A stretch of DNA of 64,000 nt from Sphingomonas donggukensis (GTDB taxonomy: Bacteria > Pseudomonadota > Alphaproteobacteria > Sphingomonadales > Sphingomonadaceae), in assembly GCF_023674425.1 (NCBI RefSeq), contig NZ_CP098401.1:1674001-1738000 (forward strand), read 5' to 3'. The position numbers and the translations under genes are program-made. The notes beneath the pieces are model-generated. The model was not told the origin of the DNA. It saw nothing but the letters and a program-made list of their open reading frames with translations, and ran no database searches. Shown in pieces: positions 7,975 to 17,380 of this stretch (positions are counted from its first letter, which is position 1; every line of letters starts with the position of its first letter).

Positions 7975-10900
7975 CTATTTCCCGAACCCGAACACGTCCT
8001 GGTGGAAGCGCCCGGTTTCGATCATCTCCTCCAGCCACGCCGACGACACCGCGTGTTCGGTGCCAACCTGCTGCATATGGATGCGGATCAGCGTGTCGCG
8101 GACCGCGGGCGCCATGTAGCGCCCGTCGCCGCAGAGGTAGATTTGCGCTCCGGCGCGGATCGCCGCCCACACGCGCTCCTGCTCGGCCCAGAGCGCGTCC
8201 TGCACGAAGGTCCACGGGCTCGATTCGACCGCGGAGAAGGCGACGAACGGTTCGACCACGCCCGCCGCCGCCCACGCCTTCACCTCGTCGCGGCAGAACC
8301 AGTCGTGGTCGGGGTGGCGGCATCCGAAGAACAACAGCGACGTCGCGCCGCCGGCGACGCTGCGCTCCTCGATGAACCCGCGCAGGGGCGCGAAGCCGGT
8401 GCCGGGGCCGATCAGGATCATCGGCACGCTAGTATCGGCGGGCGGCGCGAACGGAGGGTTGGGGCTGCGGACGTAGCCGAACAGCGTGTCGCCGGGCGCA
8501 AGATCGCGCATGTAGGTGCTGGCAAACCCCTGGTGCTCGCCGAGGCCCGACCATGCCGGCGCCGCCATCGTGCCGACGATCAGCGCAGGCTCGTTCGGCG
8601 ACACCAGCGGGCTCGAGGCGATCGAATAGAAGCGCGGGGCGATCGCCGATGACAGCTCGACGAAGGCGTCGAGCGGCAGCTCGGCGGCGGGCAGTGTTTC
8701 GAGCAGGTCGATCAGTGTCAGCCGCTTCGCCGTCACCTCGTCCCAGTCGAGTGCGGCCAGCTTCGCCTTCGTATCCGGGCATCGTGTGTGCGCCGCGATC
8801 ACGTCGAGCGCGCGCTTGGGCAGCGGATCCTGCAACTCGACGAAATCGGTGAGCAGCGCGCGCACGCTGACCGTGCGCCCCAGCGGCAGATGACGAAAAC
8901 GTCCGCTGGTGCCGTCGATCGACACCTTCGCATCGGCGGGCACGTCCAATCGCCGCAGCACGCGCGCGACCAGTTCGGGGCGGTTGTGGGCATAGACCGC
9001 GATATGGTCGCCGGTGCGGTATGTCACGCCCTCCGGCAGGCGCAGCCGGATGAACCGGGTCGAGGGGCGCGGCGGTTCCTTCGCGAAATCCCACAGGCCG
9101 TCGGCGGGGTGCACGAGTTCGCGGTTTTCAATCACCGTCAGCACCTGCGCGTGGTCGGGCAGCACCGCGACGCGCGCATCGCCGCTGTCGACCATCGTCA
9201 GGCTGAGCGCGGGCGCGGCGACGGTCGAGGGCACGGTGCCGCCGAGCGCCGCCCACAGGTCGCGCACGAACGCCGCGACCGCGCCGTCGAAGTCGCCGCG
9301 CCCGTCGGCTTCCGCCCGCGCAATCAGCCGGGTCGCGCCCGACTTCTCCAGCGCGGCGTCGATCGTCTTCGGGAAATTCTGGTAATTCGGCCACTGGCTG
9401 TTGCCGATGCCGAGCACGGCGAAGCGTGCCTCGGGCCAGCGCGCGGCGTCGAAATGGCCGAGCTCGATCGCCTTTTCGACCTGCACCGCGCTGTCGGGCG
9501 CGCGACCGTTGTAGGTCGCGGTCACGACCACGAGCACCCGGTCCTCCGCCTCCAGCCCCAGCGCGAAACTTTCGTCCAGCGCCCGCACGACGGTATCGAA
9601 ACCATCCAGCCGGGCACGATCGGCGATCTCTTCGGCGATGTCGCGGGCGGTGCCGAGCGAGGTGCCATACAGGACAGCGAGGCGCTGCCCCTCCCCCGCT
9701 ACCGACGCGACCGGCGCGGTATCCGCGATTGCGACCGGTGCAGAGACGGCGATCCGCTCGTGCGGCTGGCGCTTCGCGATCCGTATCGTGAAGGCGTCGG
9801 GCTTGATCGACAGCGTTTCCTTGATCGTCAGGCGGTAGCCGACGGGATCGCTGATCGCGAACTTCTGGAGAATCATCGCCATCGCCAGCTTCGCCTCGAC
9901 GATCGCGAACTGGCGGCCGATGCAGGCGCGGGCGCCGTTGCCGAACGGCTTGTAGGCGTGGGGGTGGCGCGCCGCCTCGACCTCGGGCAGCCAGCGGTCG
10001 ATGTCGAATTCGTCCGGGCGCTCCCAGACCTTGGGATCGCGGTGGAGGCCGGGGGCGAAGACGTTGATCGGGCGATCCTTGCGGATCAGATACTTGCCGC
10101 CGATCACCTCGTCCTCATACGCGCCGAGCGAGAACGCCGGCGCGGTCGGCCACAGCCGCTGCGCTTCCTTGATGATGCGCTCGATCACGTGGAACTGCGC
10201 GACGTGTGCATATTCGGGCCGGGTGTCGCCGGGCAGCACGCGGTCGACCTCGGCATAGGCCTGCGCCAGCACATGCGGGTGGCGCAGCAACAGATGGAAA
10301 GCGAACGTCAGCAGCCCGCTGGTCGTCTCGTGCCCCGCGATCAGGAAGGTCAGCACTTGGTAGCGGATGTTCAGGTCGTCGAGCCCCTCCCCACTCTCCG
10401 GATCGCGCGCGGTGAGCATCAGGTTGAGCAGGTCGTTGCCGTCGGTGGGGTTCTGCCGCCGGTCGGCGATGATGCCGTCGACCAGCGTGTTCATCTCGGC
10501 GATGTCGGCGTCGAACGCGGCCTGCGCCTTCTTCGCGAAGCGCTGCTGGATCGGCAGGCGCGTAATCATGTTGAGCGATTCGCCGAGCGCCCGGCCCAGC
10601 GCCTCTAGGAAGCTGTCGAGCTGGTCCTTTTCGAAACTGTTGAAGGCGTGGCCGAACCCGGCGAGCGCGATGCTGTCCAGCGTGAGCCGCGTCATGTCGT
10701 CGGCGACCTCGACATCAGTGCCCGCCAGCCGATCCCACTTCGCGATCAGCTGGTCGCACACTTGAAGGATGACGTCGTAATAGCCGCGCATCGACCGCTG
10801 GCTGAAGGCGGGTAGCAGGATGCGATGCGCGCGACCCCAGTTCGGCTCCTCAGTGAAGGCGGTGAACAGCCCGTCGCCGGCAAACCGCCGGACGATGCGC

Positions 10901-11133
10901 AGGCCCGGCCCCGGCACCTTGCGGAAGCGGGTTTCGTCGGACAGCTCCGCGACCAGATCGGCGCTGGTCACGAAGATGCCGACGCGGCTCCCGAATTTCA
11001 GCTTGAAGATGCCGTCCGGAAAATCGCGGCTGACGTTGAGCAGATGTCCGATCAGCCCGGCCCGCGCGATCTGGTGGAGGTGCCCGACGACCGGCAACCC
11101 CGGCGGTGCTGGAATCGTCGCGATCTCGGGCAA
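7975..11133 (-). CDS. Self-sufficient CYP102-type cytochrome P450 / NADPH-P450 reductase fusion
   Basis: A 1052-residue cytosolic fusion like P450 BM3 (1048 residues), which hydroxylates fatty acids. The P450 domain covers residues 1 to about 470. It has AGDGLFTAF with the BM3-like active-site Phe, the I-helix AGHETTSG near 268, an ExxR (KEAQR), and the haem loop FGNGARACIGRQ with Cys404. The FMN domain (YGTSLGTARDIAEEIADRA) follows, then FAD (RFYSIASSP) and NADPH (GPGTGFAPLRGF) regions. The C-terminus DVFGFGK carries Phe1048 where BM3 has the stacking Trp1046. The start is TTG at 11133, directly after an AGGAGA; the open frame continues upstream to 11301 through repeat DNA and is not credible. 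Confidence 0.92.
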   Translation of the reverse strand: MPEIATIPAPPGLPVVGHLHQIARAGLIGHLLNVSRDFPDGIFKLKFGSRVGIFVTSADLVAELSDETRFRKVPGPGLRIVRRFAGDGLFTAFTEEPNWGRAHRILLPAFSQRSMRGYYDVILQVCDQLIAKWDRLAGTDVEVADDMTRLTLDSIALAGFGHAFNSFEKDQLDSFLEALGRALGESLNMITRLPIQQRFAKKAQAAFDADIAEMNTLVDGIIADRRQNPTDGNDLLNLMLTARDPESGEGLDDLNIRYQVLTFLIAGHETTSGLLTFAFHLLLRHPHVLAQAYAEVDRVLPGDTRPEYAHVAQFHVIERIIKEAQRLWPTAPAFSLGAYEDEVIGGKYLIRKDRPINVFAPGLHRDPKVWERPDEFDIDRWLPEVEAARHPHAYKPFGNGARACIGRQFAIVEAKLAMAMILQKFAISDPVGYRLTIKETLSIKPDAFTIRIAKRQPHERIAVSAPVAIADTAPVASVAGEGQRLAVLYGTSLGTARDIAEEIADRARLDGFDTVVRALDESFALGLEAEDRVLVVVTATYNGRAPDSAVQVEKAIELGHFDAARWPEARFAVLGIGNSQWPNYQNFPKTIDAALEKSGATRLIARAEADGRGDFDGAVAAFVRDLWAALGGTVPSTVAAPALSLTMVDSGDARVAVLPDHAQVLTVIENRELVHPADGLWDFAKEPPRPSTRFIRLRLPEGVTYRTGDHIAVYAHNRPELVARVLRRLDVPADAKVSIDGTSGRFRHLPLGRTVSVRALLTDFVELQDPLPKRALDVIAAHTRCPDTKAKLAALDWDEVTAKRLTLIDLLETLPAAELPLDAFVELSSAIAPRFYSIASSPLVSPNEPALIVGTMAAPAWSGLGEHQGFASTYMRDLAPGDTLFGYVRSPNPPFAPPADTSVPMILIGPGTGFAPLRGFIEERSVAGGATSLLFFGCRHPDHDWFCRDEVKAWAAAGVVEPFVAFSAVESSPWTFVQDALWAEQERVWAAIRAGAQIYLCGDGRYMAPAVRDTLIRIHMQQVGTEHAVSSAWLEEMIETGRFHQDVFGFGK

Positions 11134-11138
11134 CCTTC

Positions 11139-11144
11139 TCTCCT
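11139..11144 (-). promoter_or_regulatory. Ribosome-binding site fixing the P450 TTG start
   Basis: AGGAGA on the minus strand lies 5 nt before the TTG at 11133. It supports that start over the ATG at 11301, whose extra 56 residues have no P450 homology and run into a repeat. Confidence 0.7.
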
Positions 11145-11228
11145 GCGCTGTCGGTGCAGGGTCGGACGATTCCGAGCGGGGTGCAAGGGGGAAGACGTCG
11201 CCGCTACGGCGGGGTCGGTTTAGCCATA

Positions 11229-11373
11229 ACCGTTCGCCTCGAGTAGCGATTGAGTAGGCCGAAGGCCGTATCGAAAGCGCGTATCGAGAGGTCGCGCCCA
11301 AGCAACACTGTCTCGATACGAGCCCTCGATACGCGGCTGCGCCGCTACTCGGTCTCTACTCGACACGAACGGT
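11229..11373 (+). repeat. Family C palindromic repeat, copy 1
   Basis: An element of about 145 bp with imperfect inverted ends: ACCGTTCGCCTCGAGTAGCG at the left and CTACTCGACACGAACGGT at the right. Internal stretches TATCGAGAG and CTCGATACG also pair. It lies upstream of the CYP102 gene and beyond the end of the serine ammonia-lyase gene. The second copy is at 51142-51260. Confidence 0.75.
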
Positions 11374-11408
11374 GGAGGGTTAACGGCATTAGCGATCGTG
11401 GACAGTGC

Positions 11409-12791
<1,383 letters not shown>

Positions 12792-12824
12792 GGCGGATGC
12801 CGTAGCGTCTCGTATCGCGCGATA

Positions 12825-13727
12825 CTATCCCGCGCGCGCGGCGACCGCGCCATCGCCCTGCCCGAATGCCGGCGCATCGGGCGGCACCGCGGCGCCGAGC
12901 CAGCGTTCGACGGGCACCGTCCGGCGCACCCCCTGCTCGTCGAGCGACCGCTGAATCAGCGTCGCGCCCTGTTGCACCGTATCGCCGACGGTCGCGCGGG
13001 TGCGCACCCAGAAGGTATTGGACCGAAACGACGTGCCGGGCGGCTGGGTGACGTTCTGGTCGTCCAGGTCCTTGGTCGTCAGAAACCCCTGGCGCGCGCG
13101 GACCTGCACCAGACGATCGGCGATGACGGGATCGCGGAACAACACGGCCAGAACCTCCGGGCTCGCCGTATTCAGGTTGATCGCAGTTTCGCCCGGCAGT
13201 GCCGTCACCAGCTGCTCCAGCCGCGCGACCGTCGCGGGGTCGAACCCGGCGAAGCGCAGGGGCCGCAAGTCGGTGAAGGGACCGTGGGCGCGCACCAGTT
13301 CGACCGCCTTCAGCGCCGTATCGTGATCGATCCCCGCAACCTCGGCCAGACGATCGAACATGATCGACGCCATCGCCGCGCCCGAGCGCAGGCTGTTGAC
13401 GTTGAACTTCCCCTCGGCATCCGAAATCGCGAGATCGAACGTGCCGCCCGCGATCGGCGCCTTGTTTTCGGCAAGTGCCCCCCACGGTTCGCTGGGGCTG
13501 TCGGTGTCCGGGGCGACCAGCTGGTCGCGGCGCAGTGCCACGATCGCCGACACCTCGCCCCCGCGCACCGCCGCCGCCGCCACCGCCGCTTCGCGCACGC
13601 GCAGCGACCGGTCGAGCGCCATTTCCTCCCGCTCGATCATCAACAGGACGAGGCCGGCGGCGATCGCGACGAACATCAGCACATTGACCAGGATCATGCC
13701 GGCCTCGTCGTTTCGCGCGGGCTTCAC
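12825..13727 (-). CDS. gspK: Type II secretion minor pseudopilin GspK
   Basis: A 300-residue minor pseudopilin. The leader from the GTG at 13727 is MKPARNDEAG, cleaved before MILVNVLM, and is followed by the hydrophobic helix. The large globular domain has the GspK helical insert (AISDAEGKFNVNSL) and the INLNTASPEVLAVL segment. Unlike other pseudopilins, GspK usually lacks the Glu at +5, and here that position is Asn. It caps the pseudopilus tip with GspI and GspJ. The GTG overlaps the gspJ stop (GTGA), so the two are coupled. The frame stays open to 13826, but that part lies inside gspJ. Confidence 0.92.
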   Translation of the reverse strand: MKPARNDEAGMILVNVLMFVAIAAGLVLLMIEREEMALDRSLRVREAAVAAAAVRGGEVSAIVALRRDQLVAPDTDSPSEPWGALAENKAPIAGGTFDLAISDAEGKFNVNSLRSGAAMASIMFDRLAEVAGIDHDTALKAVELVRAHGPFTDLRPLRFAGFDPATVARLEQLVTALPGETAINLNTASPEVLAVLFRDPVIADRLVQVRARQGFLTTKDLDDQNVTQPPGTSFRSNTFWVRTRATVGDTVQQGATLIQRSLDEQGVRRTVPVERWLGAAVPPDAPAFGQGDGAVAARAG

Positions 13728-14257
13728 GACACGTCCCTCGCCCGCACCGGCAGCAGCATCACCCGCCGCACCGCGCCGGACGGGGTTCCGGTCAGCGTCA
13801 CCTCGACCTCCACCGCGCGCGGCCACGCCTTCGCCTCGCCGAGCGGCCAGCGATCGGACCAGCCGCCTTCGTAGAAGCGCCAGCGCACACCCGCCACGTC
13901 ACGCAGCACCGCCTGCGTGCCGCTGCCCGCATCGCGGACCAGCACGCCGCGGTCGAGGCCGTAGCGGACAGTGACCGGCGGGCCGCCGACGCCGGGTGCC
14001 GAGCGGCGGAAGGTCAGGCTGGCGCCCCCGCCTGTGATATCGCCTGCCGACACCTGCTCGACGTCGCCCGACACCACCAGCATCGCGCGTTGCAGATCGG
14101 TGAGGCGATCGAGCCGAGCGCCCGTCCGCCCCTCAACCCCCAGCACGCTGTCGACCAGCGCGATCCCCGCCACCGCGATCAGCGCGAACAGCAGCAGGGA
14201 GATGAGAAGCTCGATCAGCGTGAAGCCGGCATCGGGCGCCTCGGCCCGCCGGGTCAC
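13724..14257 (-). CDS. gspJ: Type II secretion minor pseudopilin GspJ
   Basis: A 177-residue pseudopilin. From the GTG at 14257 the leader is MTRRAEAPDAG, cleaved before FTLIELLISLLLF, which keeps the Glu at +5. The C-terminal domain has GspJ-like FYEGGWSDRWPLGEAKAWPRAV. An ATG at 14290 inside the upstream gene would give a 22-residue leader; the GTG right after the upstream stop gives a leader of normal length. It is part of the binding protein-gspJ-gspK unit on the minus strand. Confidence 0.9.
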   Translation of the reverse strand: MTRRAEAPDAGFTLIELLISLLLFALIAVAGIALVDSVLGVEGRTGARLDRLTDLQRAMLVVSGDVEQVSAGDITGGGASLTFRRSAPGVGGPPVTVRYGLDRGVLVRDAGSGTQAVLRDVAGVRWRFYEGGWSDRWPLGEAKAWPRAVEVEVTLTGTPSGAVRRVMLLPVRARDVS

Positions 14258-14258
14258 G

Positions 14259-15302
14259 TCACGCACCCCGGCTGGTGGCGACGCTCGCATAACCGTCGGG
14301 GCTGGCGACCAGGATCGACAGGTCGCGCGCGCAGCTGCCGTCGGTGCGGAAGCGCACCGCGCCGGTGACGCAGGCGAAACCGTCGCTGCCGAGCAGGCCC
14401 TCGCGGTTCAGCTGATTCGCGTCGCGCAGCTTACTAGCGATCTTCGACGCGTCGTATGCGAGGGCCGCGACTGCACCCGGCGCGCCACCGTTGCGGCCCT
14501 GGAAGTCGGCGGCAAACTCGCCGAACGCCTTGGGATCCGGCGCGGCGATCCACGCGCCGTCAAGCGCAGCGAGCGCCGAGGGCCGGTAATCGAGTGCCTG
14601 GACGGTGCCGAGCAACTGGATGCCGCTGTCCTTCAGGTTGCGCGCCGCGGCGAGCAAGGCGTCGCCGCTGCCCGGGATCAGCACCGCATCGGGCGGGTCG
14701 CCGGCGGCGGGCAATGTGCCGCCCGCGGTCACGGTGATCGCGCGAACGTCCAGGCCGACGCCGCCCTGCGCCTTCACCGCCGCCTCGCTCGCGGCATTGC
14801 TCCACGCCGATCCGTCGCCGACCACGACCACCGACTTCACCCCGCGCGACCGGGCGTACCCCAGCACCGACGTCGTCACCTGCTGAGCGGTCAGGCCAAA
14901 GACATAGGCGCCGTTCGCGGCAGCGGCAGGATTGTTGGTGAAGGCGATGACGGGGACGCGGTTCGCGACGACCTGTGCCGCGGCACTCGCCTCCCACGAT
15001 GTCAGCGGCCCCAGGATCATCGCCGCGCCGCGCTTCAGTGCAGCCTGCGCTGCGGTCGCCGCACCTCCCGCTGTCCCTGCGGTGTCGAGCGCGACCAGCA
15101 ACCGCGCGTCGGTTTCCGCGAGCATGGCCGCGCGCTGCATGCTAAGCCCCAGCGCGGCGCGCTCGCCGGTCAGCGGCAGCAGCAGCGCCACGGGGCGCAT
15201 GTCCCGTTTCTTGGCGCCGAACGCGAGGGGGGATACGACGGATGACGCCGCTGATACGACGAGGCTCGATCGCAGAAGCCTCAGAGCGTCCCGACGATTC
15301 AC
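14259..15302 (-). CDS. Periplasmic-binding-protein-like (type I fold) protein in the T2SS locus
   Basis: A 347-residue exported protein with the look of a Leu/Ile/Val-binding (PBP type 1) or LpoA-like protein. It has VALLLPLTGERAALGLSMQ after the signal, then GPLTSWEASAAAQVVA, VPVIAFTNNPAAAANGAYVF and LAYDASKIASKL. The N-terminus NRRDALRLLRSSLVVSA resembles a Tat signal (twin Arg then Leu-Leu). The start is GTG at 15302, 6 nt after GGAGG; an adjacent GTG at 15305 is possible. It lies directly upstream of gspJ and gspK with a 1-nt gap, so it should be cotranscribed. No standard T2SS component has this fold, and its role here is unknown. Confidence 0.7.
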   Translation of the reverse strand: MNRRDALRLLRSSLVVSAASSVVSPLAFGAKKRDMRPVALLLPLTGERAALGLSMQRAAMLAETDARLLVALDTAGTAGGAATAAQAALKRGAAMILGPLTSWEASAAAQVVANRVPVIAFTNNPAAAANGAYVFGLTAQQVTTSVLGYARSRGVKSVVVVGDGSAWSNAASEAAVKAQGGVGLDVRAITVTAGGTLPAAGDPPDAVLIPGSGDALLAAARNLKDSGIQLLGTVQALDYRPSALAALDGAWIAAPDPKAFGEFAADFQGRNGGAPGAVAALAYDASKIASKLRDANQLNREGLLGSDGFACVTGAVRFRTDGSCARDLSILVASPDGYASVATSRGA

Positions 15303-16018
15303 CACACGCCTCCGACATCGCACGCGAAGGCGCGCGGCGTCGTCTTATCGCGTTCTCCGCAATCGGTATAGCCGCTTACGCCGTCGCCATGATCGCGACG
15401 ATCCCGGCCAGCGCCGTCGTCGATGACGGCGCGTGGCGCACCGGCGTCGGCGGGACGATCTGGAACGGCGAGGTTGGCCTTGCCGGGGGCAGCAGACTGG
15501 AATGGGAGTGGGCGCCGCTCAGGAGCCTGGTCAACCTCGCCTTCGCGGTCGACTGGCGTGCGACGGGCAGCGATACCAATCTTGGCGGCCGGGCGCTGGT
15601 CGGGCCATCGTCCACGACGGTCGATGCGATGAGCGGATCGGCAGACAGCACGCTTCTTCAGGCGATCCAGCCAGACCTGCCCTTCACCTGCGACATGCGG
15701 ATGCAGATGGACTTTCCGCGCGCCAAGCTGGGCGGGTCGGGGCAGATGGCGCAGGGCACGCTGACCAGCGATCTCGGCAGCTGCACGCCCAAGCGCGGCG
15801 GTGCGCCGACCAGCGTCGCGCCGCTCATACTGACCGCCGAGCATGTCGGCGACATCAGCCGGCTTCGGCTGGCGCCGGCTACCCAGCGGCGGCGGACGCT
15901 GATGACGATTACCCTGTCGGAAAGCGGCACGGTCGATATCGGCATGACCCCGGAGGGTGCCGCGGCGCTGCCGTTCGTCGGCCTGCCGCCGGGCGCGAGC
16001 ATCAAGGGAGCGATTTAA
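15242..16018 (+). CDS. gspN: Type II secretion protein N (GspN)
   Basis: A 258-residue protein with one N-terminal membrane segment (AFSAIGIAAYAVAMIATIPA) and a periplasmic domain with GspN features: GTIWNGEVGLAGG near residue 75 and AGGSRLEWEWAPL. GspN is an accessory inner-membrane component found in some T2SSs. The only canonical start upstream of the membrane segment is the ATG at 15242. It overlaps the 5' end of the divergent binding-protein gene by 61 bp. Its stop overlaps the gspF stop tail-to-tail by 4 nt. Confidence 0.8.
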   Translation: MTPLIRRGSIAEASERPDDSPHASDIAREGARRRLIAFSAIGIAAYAVAMIATIPASAVVDDGAWRTGVGGTIWNGEVGLAGGSRLEWEWAPLRSLVNLAFAVDWRATGSDTNLGGRALVGPSSTTVDAMSGSADSTLLQAIQPDLPFTCDMRMQMDFPRAKLGGSGQMAQGTLTSDLGSCTPKRGGAPTSVAPLILTAEHVGDISRLRLAPATQRRRTLMTITLSESGTVDIGMTPEGAAALPFVGLPPGASIKGAI

Positions 16019-17238
16019 AGCGTCACCAGATTGTTGAGGTTGATGATCGGCAGCAGGATCGCCAGCACCATCATCAACACCATGCCGCCCATCATCAGCA
16101 GCACCATCGGCTCGACCAGCGCGACGAGTGTCGCCACCAGCGCGTCGAGTTCGCGTTCCAGTTCGTCGGACGCGCGGCCAAGTGCCGGGGCAAGCTTGCC
16201 CGAGCTTTCGCCGCTCGCGACGATCGCGGTCAGCATCGAGGGGAACACCGCCGCCTCCGCCATCGCGGCGCGCAAGCTGAGCCCCTCGCGCACCCGCGCC
16301 GCGACGATCAGTGCGCGGGCGCGGACGTGGCGGTTGGGGGTGACCGCGGCGGCGGCGTGGAGCGCCTCGACCAGCGGCACCGCGCTTTCGACCAGGGTCG
16401 CGAGGCTGCCGGCGAAGCGCGCGGCGTTGTGCTGCCGGCTGAAGCGCTTGAACGGGCGGCGCTCGGCGAACATGCGGTCGAGGCGCAGGCGGTTGGCGGG
16501 CACCCGCACCCAGCGCCCGAACACGAACCCGCCGACCAGCAGGACGAGCAGCAGCAGCAATCCCCAGTCCTGCAGGAACGCCGAAATCGCGATCAGAGCG
16601 CGCGTCAGGAACGGCAGATCGGCCCCGCGCGACACGAACACGCGGACGATATCGGGGACGACGTAGATCATCAGCAGAACGATGATGCCGATCGACACGG
16701 TCGCGAGCAGCGCGGGGTAGAGCAAGGCCAGTTGGAGCTTCTGCGCGTTGCCGTGGCGCGTCTCGACGAAGTGGGCGAGGTGGTTGAGCACGTCGGTCAG
16801 CCGCCCCGAACTCTCCCCCGCCGCGACCGAGGCGCGATAGAATTCGGGAAACGCCTTCGGATGGTTGGCGAGCGATGCGGCGAAGCTGCGCCCGTCAAGG
16901 ATGCTGGCGCGCACCTCCATCAGCAACGTGCTGACGCTGCGCGCTTCGGATTGCGCGGCGACGAGGCGGAGCGCCTCCTCGACCGGGATGTCGGAGCCGA
17001 CCAGCGTCGCGATCTGGCGGGTCATCGTCGCCAGTTGGCGAGAAGTCACGCCGCGCCGTGCGAACGGCAGCCGGATCGCGCCGATCGCCGCGCCCTTGTC
17101 GGCGGCGGGCTCGACCGACAAAGGCAGCAGGCCCTGTTCGCGCAGCATCGCGCGGGCGGCGGGAGCGCTCGACGCGTCGACCACGCCCTTGCGGGTGGCG
17201 CCAGCGCGGTCGGCGGCCTGGTAGGCGAAGGCGGGCAT
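16015..17238 (-). CDS. gspF: Type II secretion inner-membrane platform protein GspF
   Basis: A 407-residue polytopic protein with two T2SSF domains. The N-terminus MPAFAYQAADRAGATRKGVV is typical, as is the pair of conserved segments SLANHPKAFPEFYRASVAAG and AEAAVFPSMLTAIVASGESS, each followed by hydrophobic helices. The C-terminus has VEPMVLLMMGGMVLMMVLAI. It forms the core of the assembly platform with GspE, L and M. It is on the same strand as the E-M-L genes but separated from gspE by a family A repeat. Confidence 0.96.
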   Translation of the reverse strand: MPAFAYQAADRAGATRKGVVDASSAPAARAMLREQGLLPLSVEPAADKGAAIGAIRLPFARRGVTSRQLATMTRQIATLVGSDIPVEEALRLVAAQSEARSVSTLLMEVRASILDGRSFAASLANHPKAFPEFYRASVAAGESSGRLTDVLNHLAHFVETRHGNAQKLQLALLYPALLATVSIGIIVLLMIYVVPDIVRVFVSRGADLPFLTRALIAISAFLQDWGLLLLLVLLVGGFVFGRWVRVPANRLRLDRMFAERRPFKRFSRQHNAARFAGSLATLVESAVPLVEALHAAAAVTPNRHVRARALIVAARVREGLSLRAAMAEAAVFPSMLTAIVASGESSGKLAPALGRASDELERELDALVATLVALVEPMVLLMMGGMVLMMVLAILLPIINLNNLVTL

Positions 17239-17243
17239 CAGAA

Positions 17244-17366
17244 ATCCTCCCCGGCACGGGGAGGGGGACCGCCGCAGGCGGTGGAGGGGGCGGGCCGCAA
17301 GTGAAGCGTTTGCGGAGGCCCCCCTCCGTCACGCTGCGCGTGCCACCTCCCCGTGCCGGGGAGGAT
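17244..17366 (-). repeat. Family A palindromic repeat, copy 3 (reverse orientation)
   Basis: Termini ATCCTCCCCGGCACGGGGAG and CTCCCCGTGCCGGGGAGGAT. The inner arms run opposite to copies 1 and 2: the CCGCCGCAGGCGG arm is on the left and the CCGTCACGCTGCGCG arm on the right. It lies inside the presumed gspL-M-E-F transcription unit, between gspE and gspF. Confidence 0.85.
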
Positions 17367-17380
17367 TTGCGTGCGACCCC

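Noticed and set aside
11134..11301. N-terminal extension of the P450
   Set aside because: Runs into the family C repeat and lacks homology; TTG at 11133 has a good ribosome-binding site.
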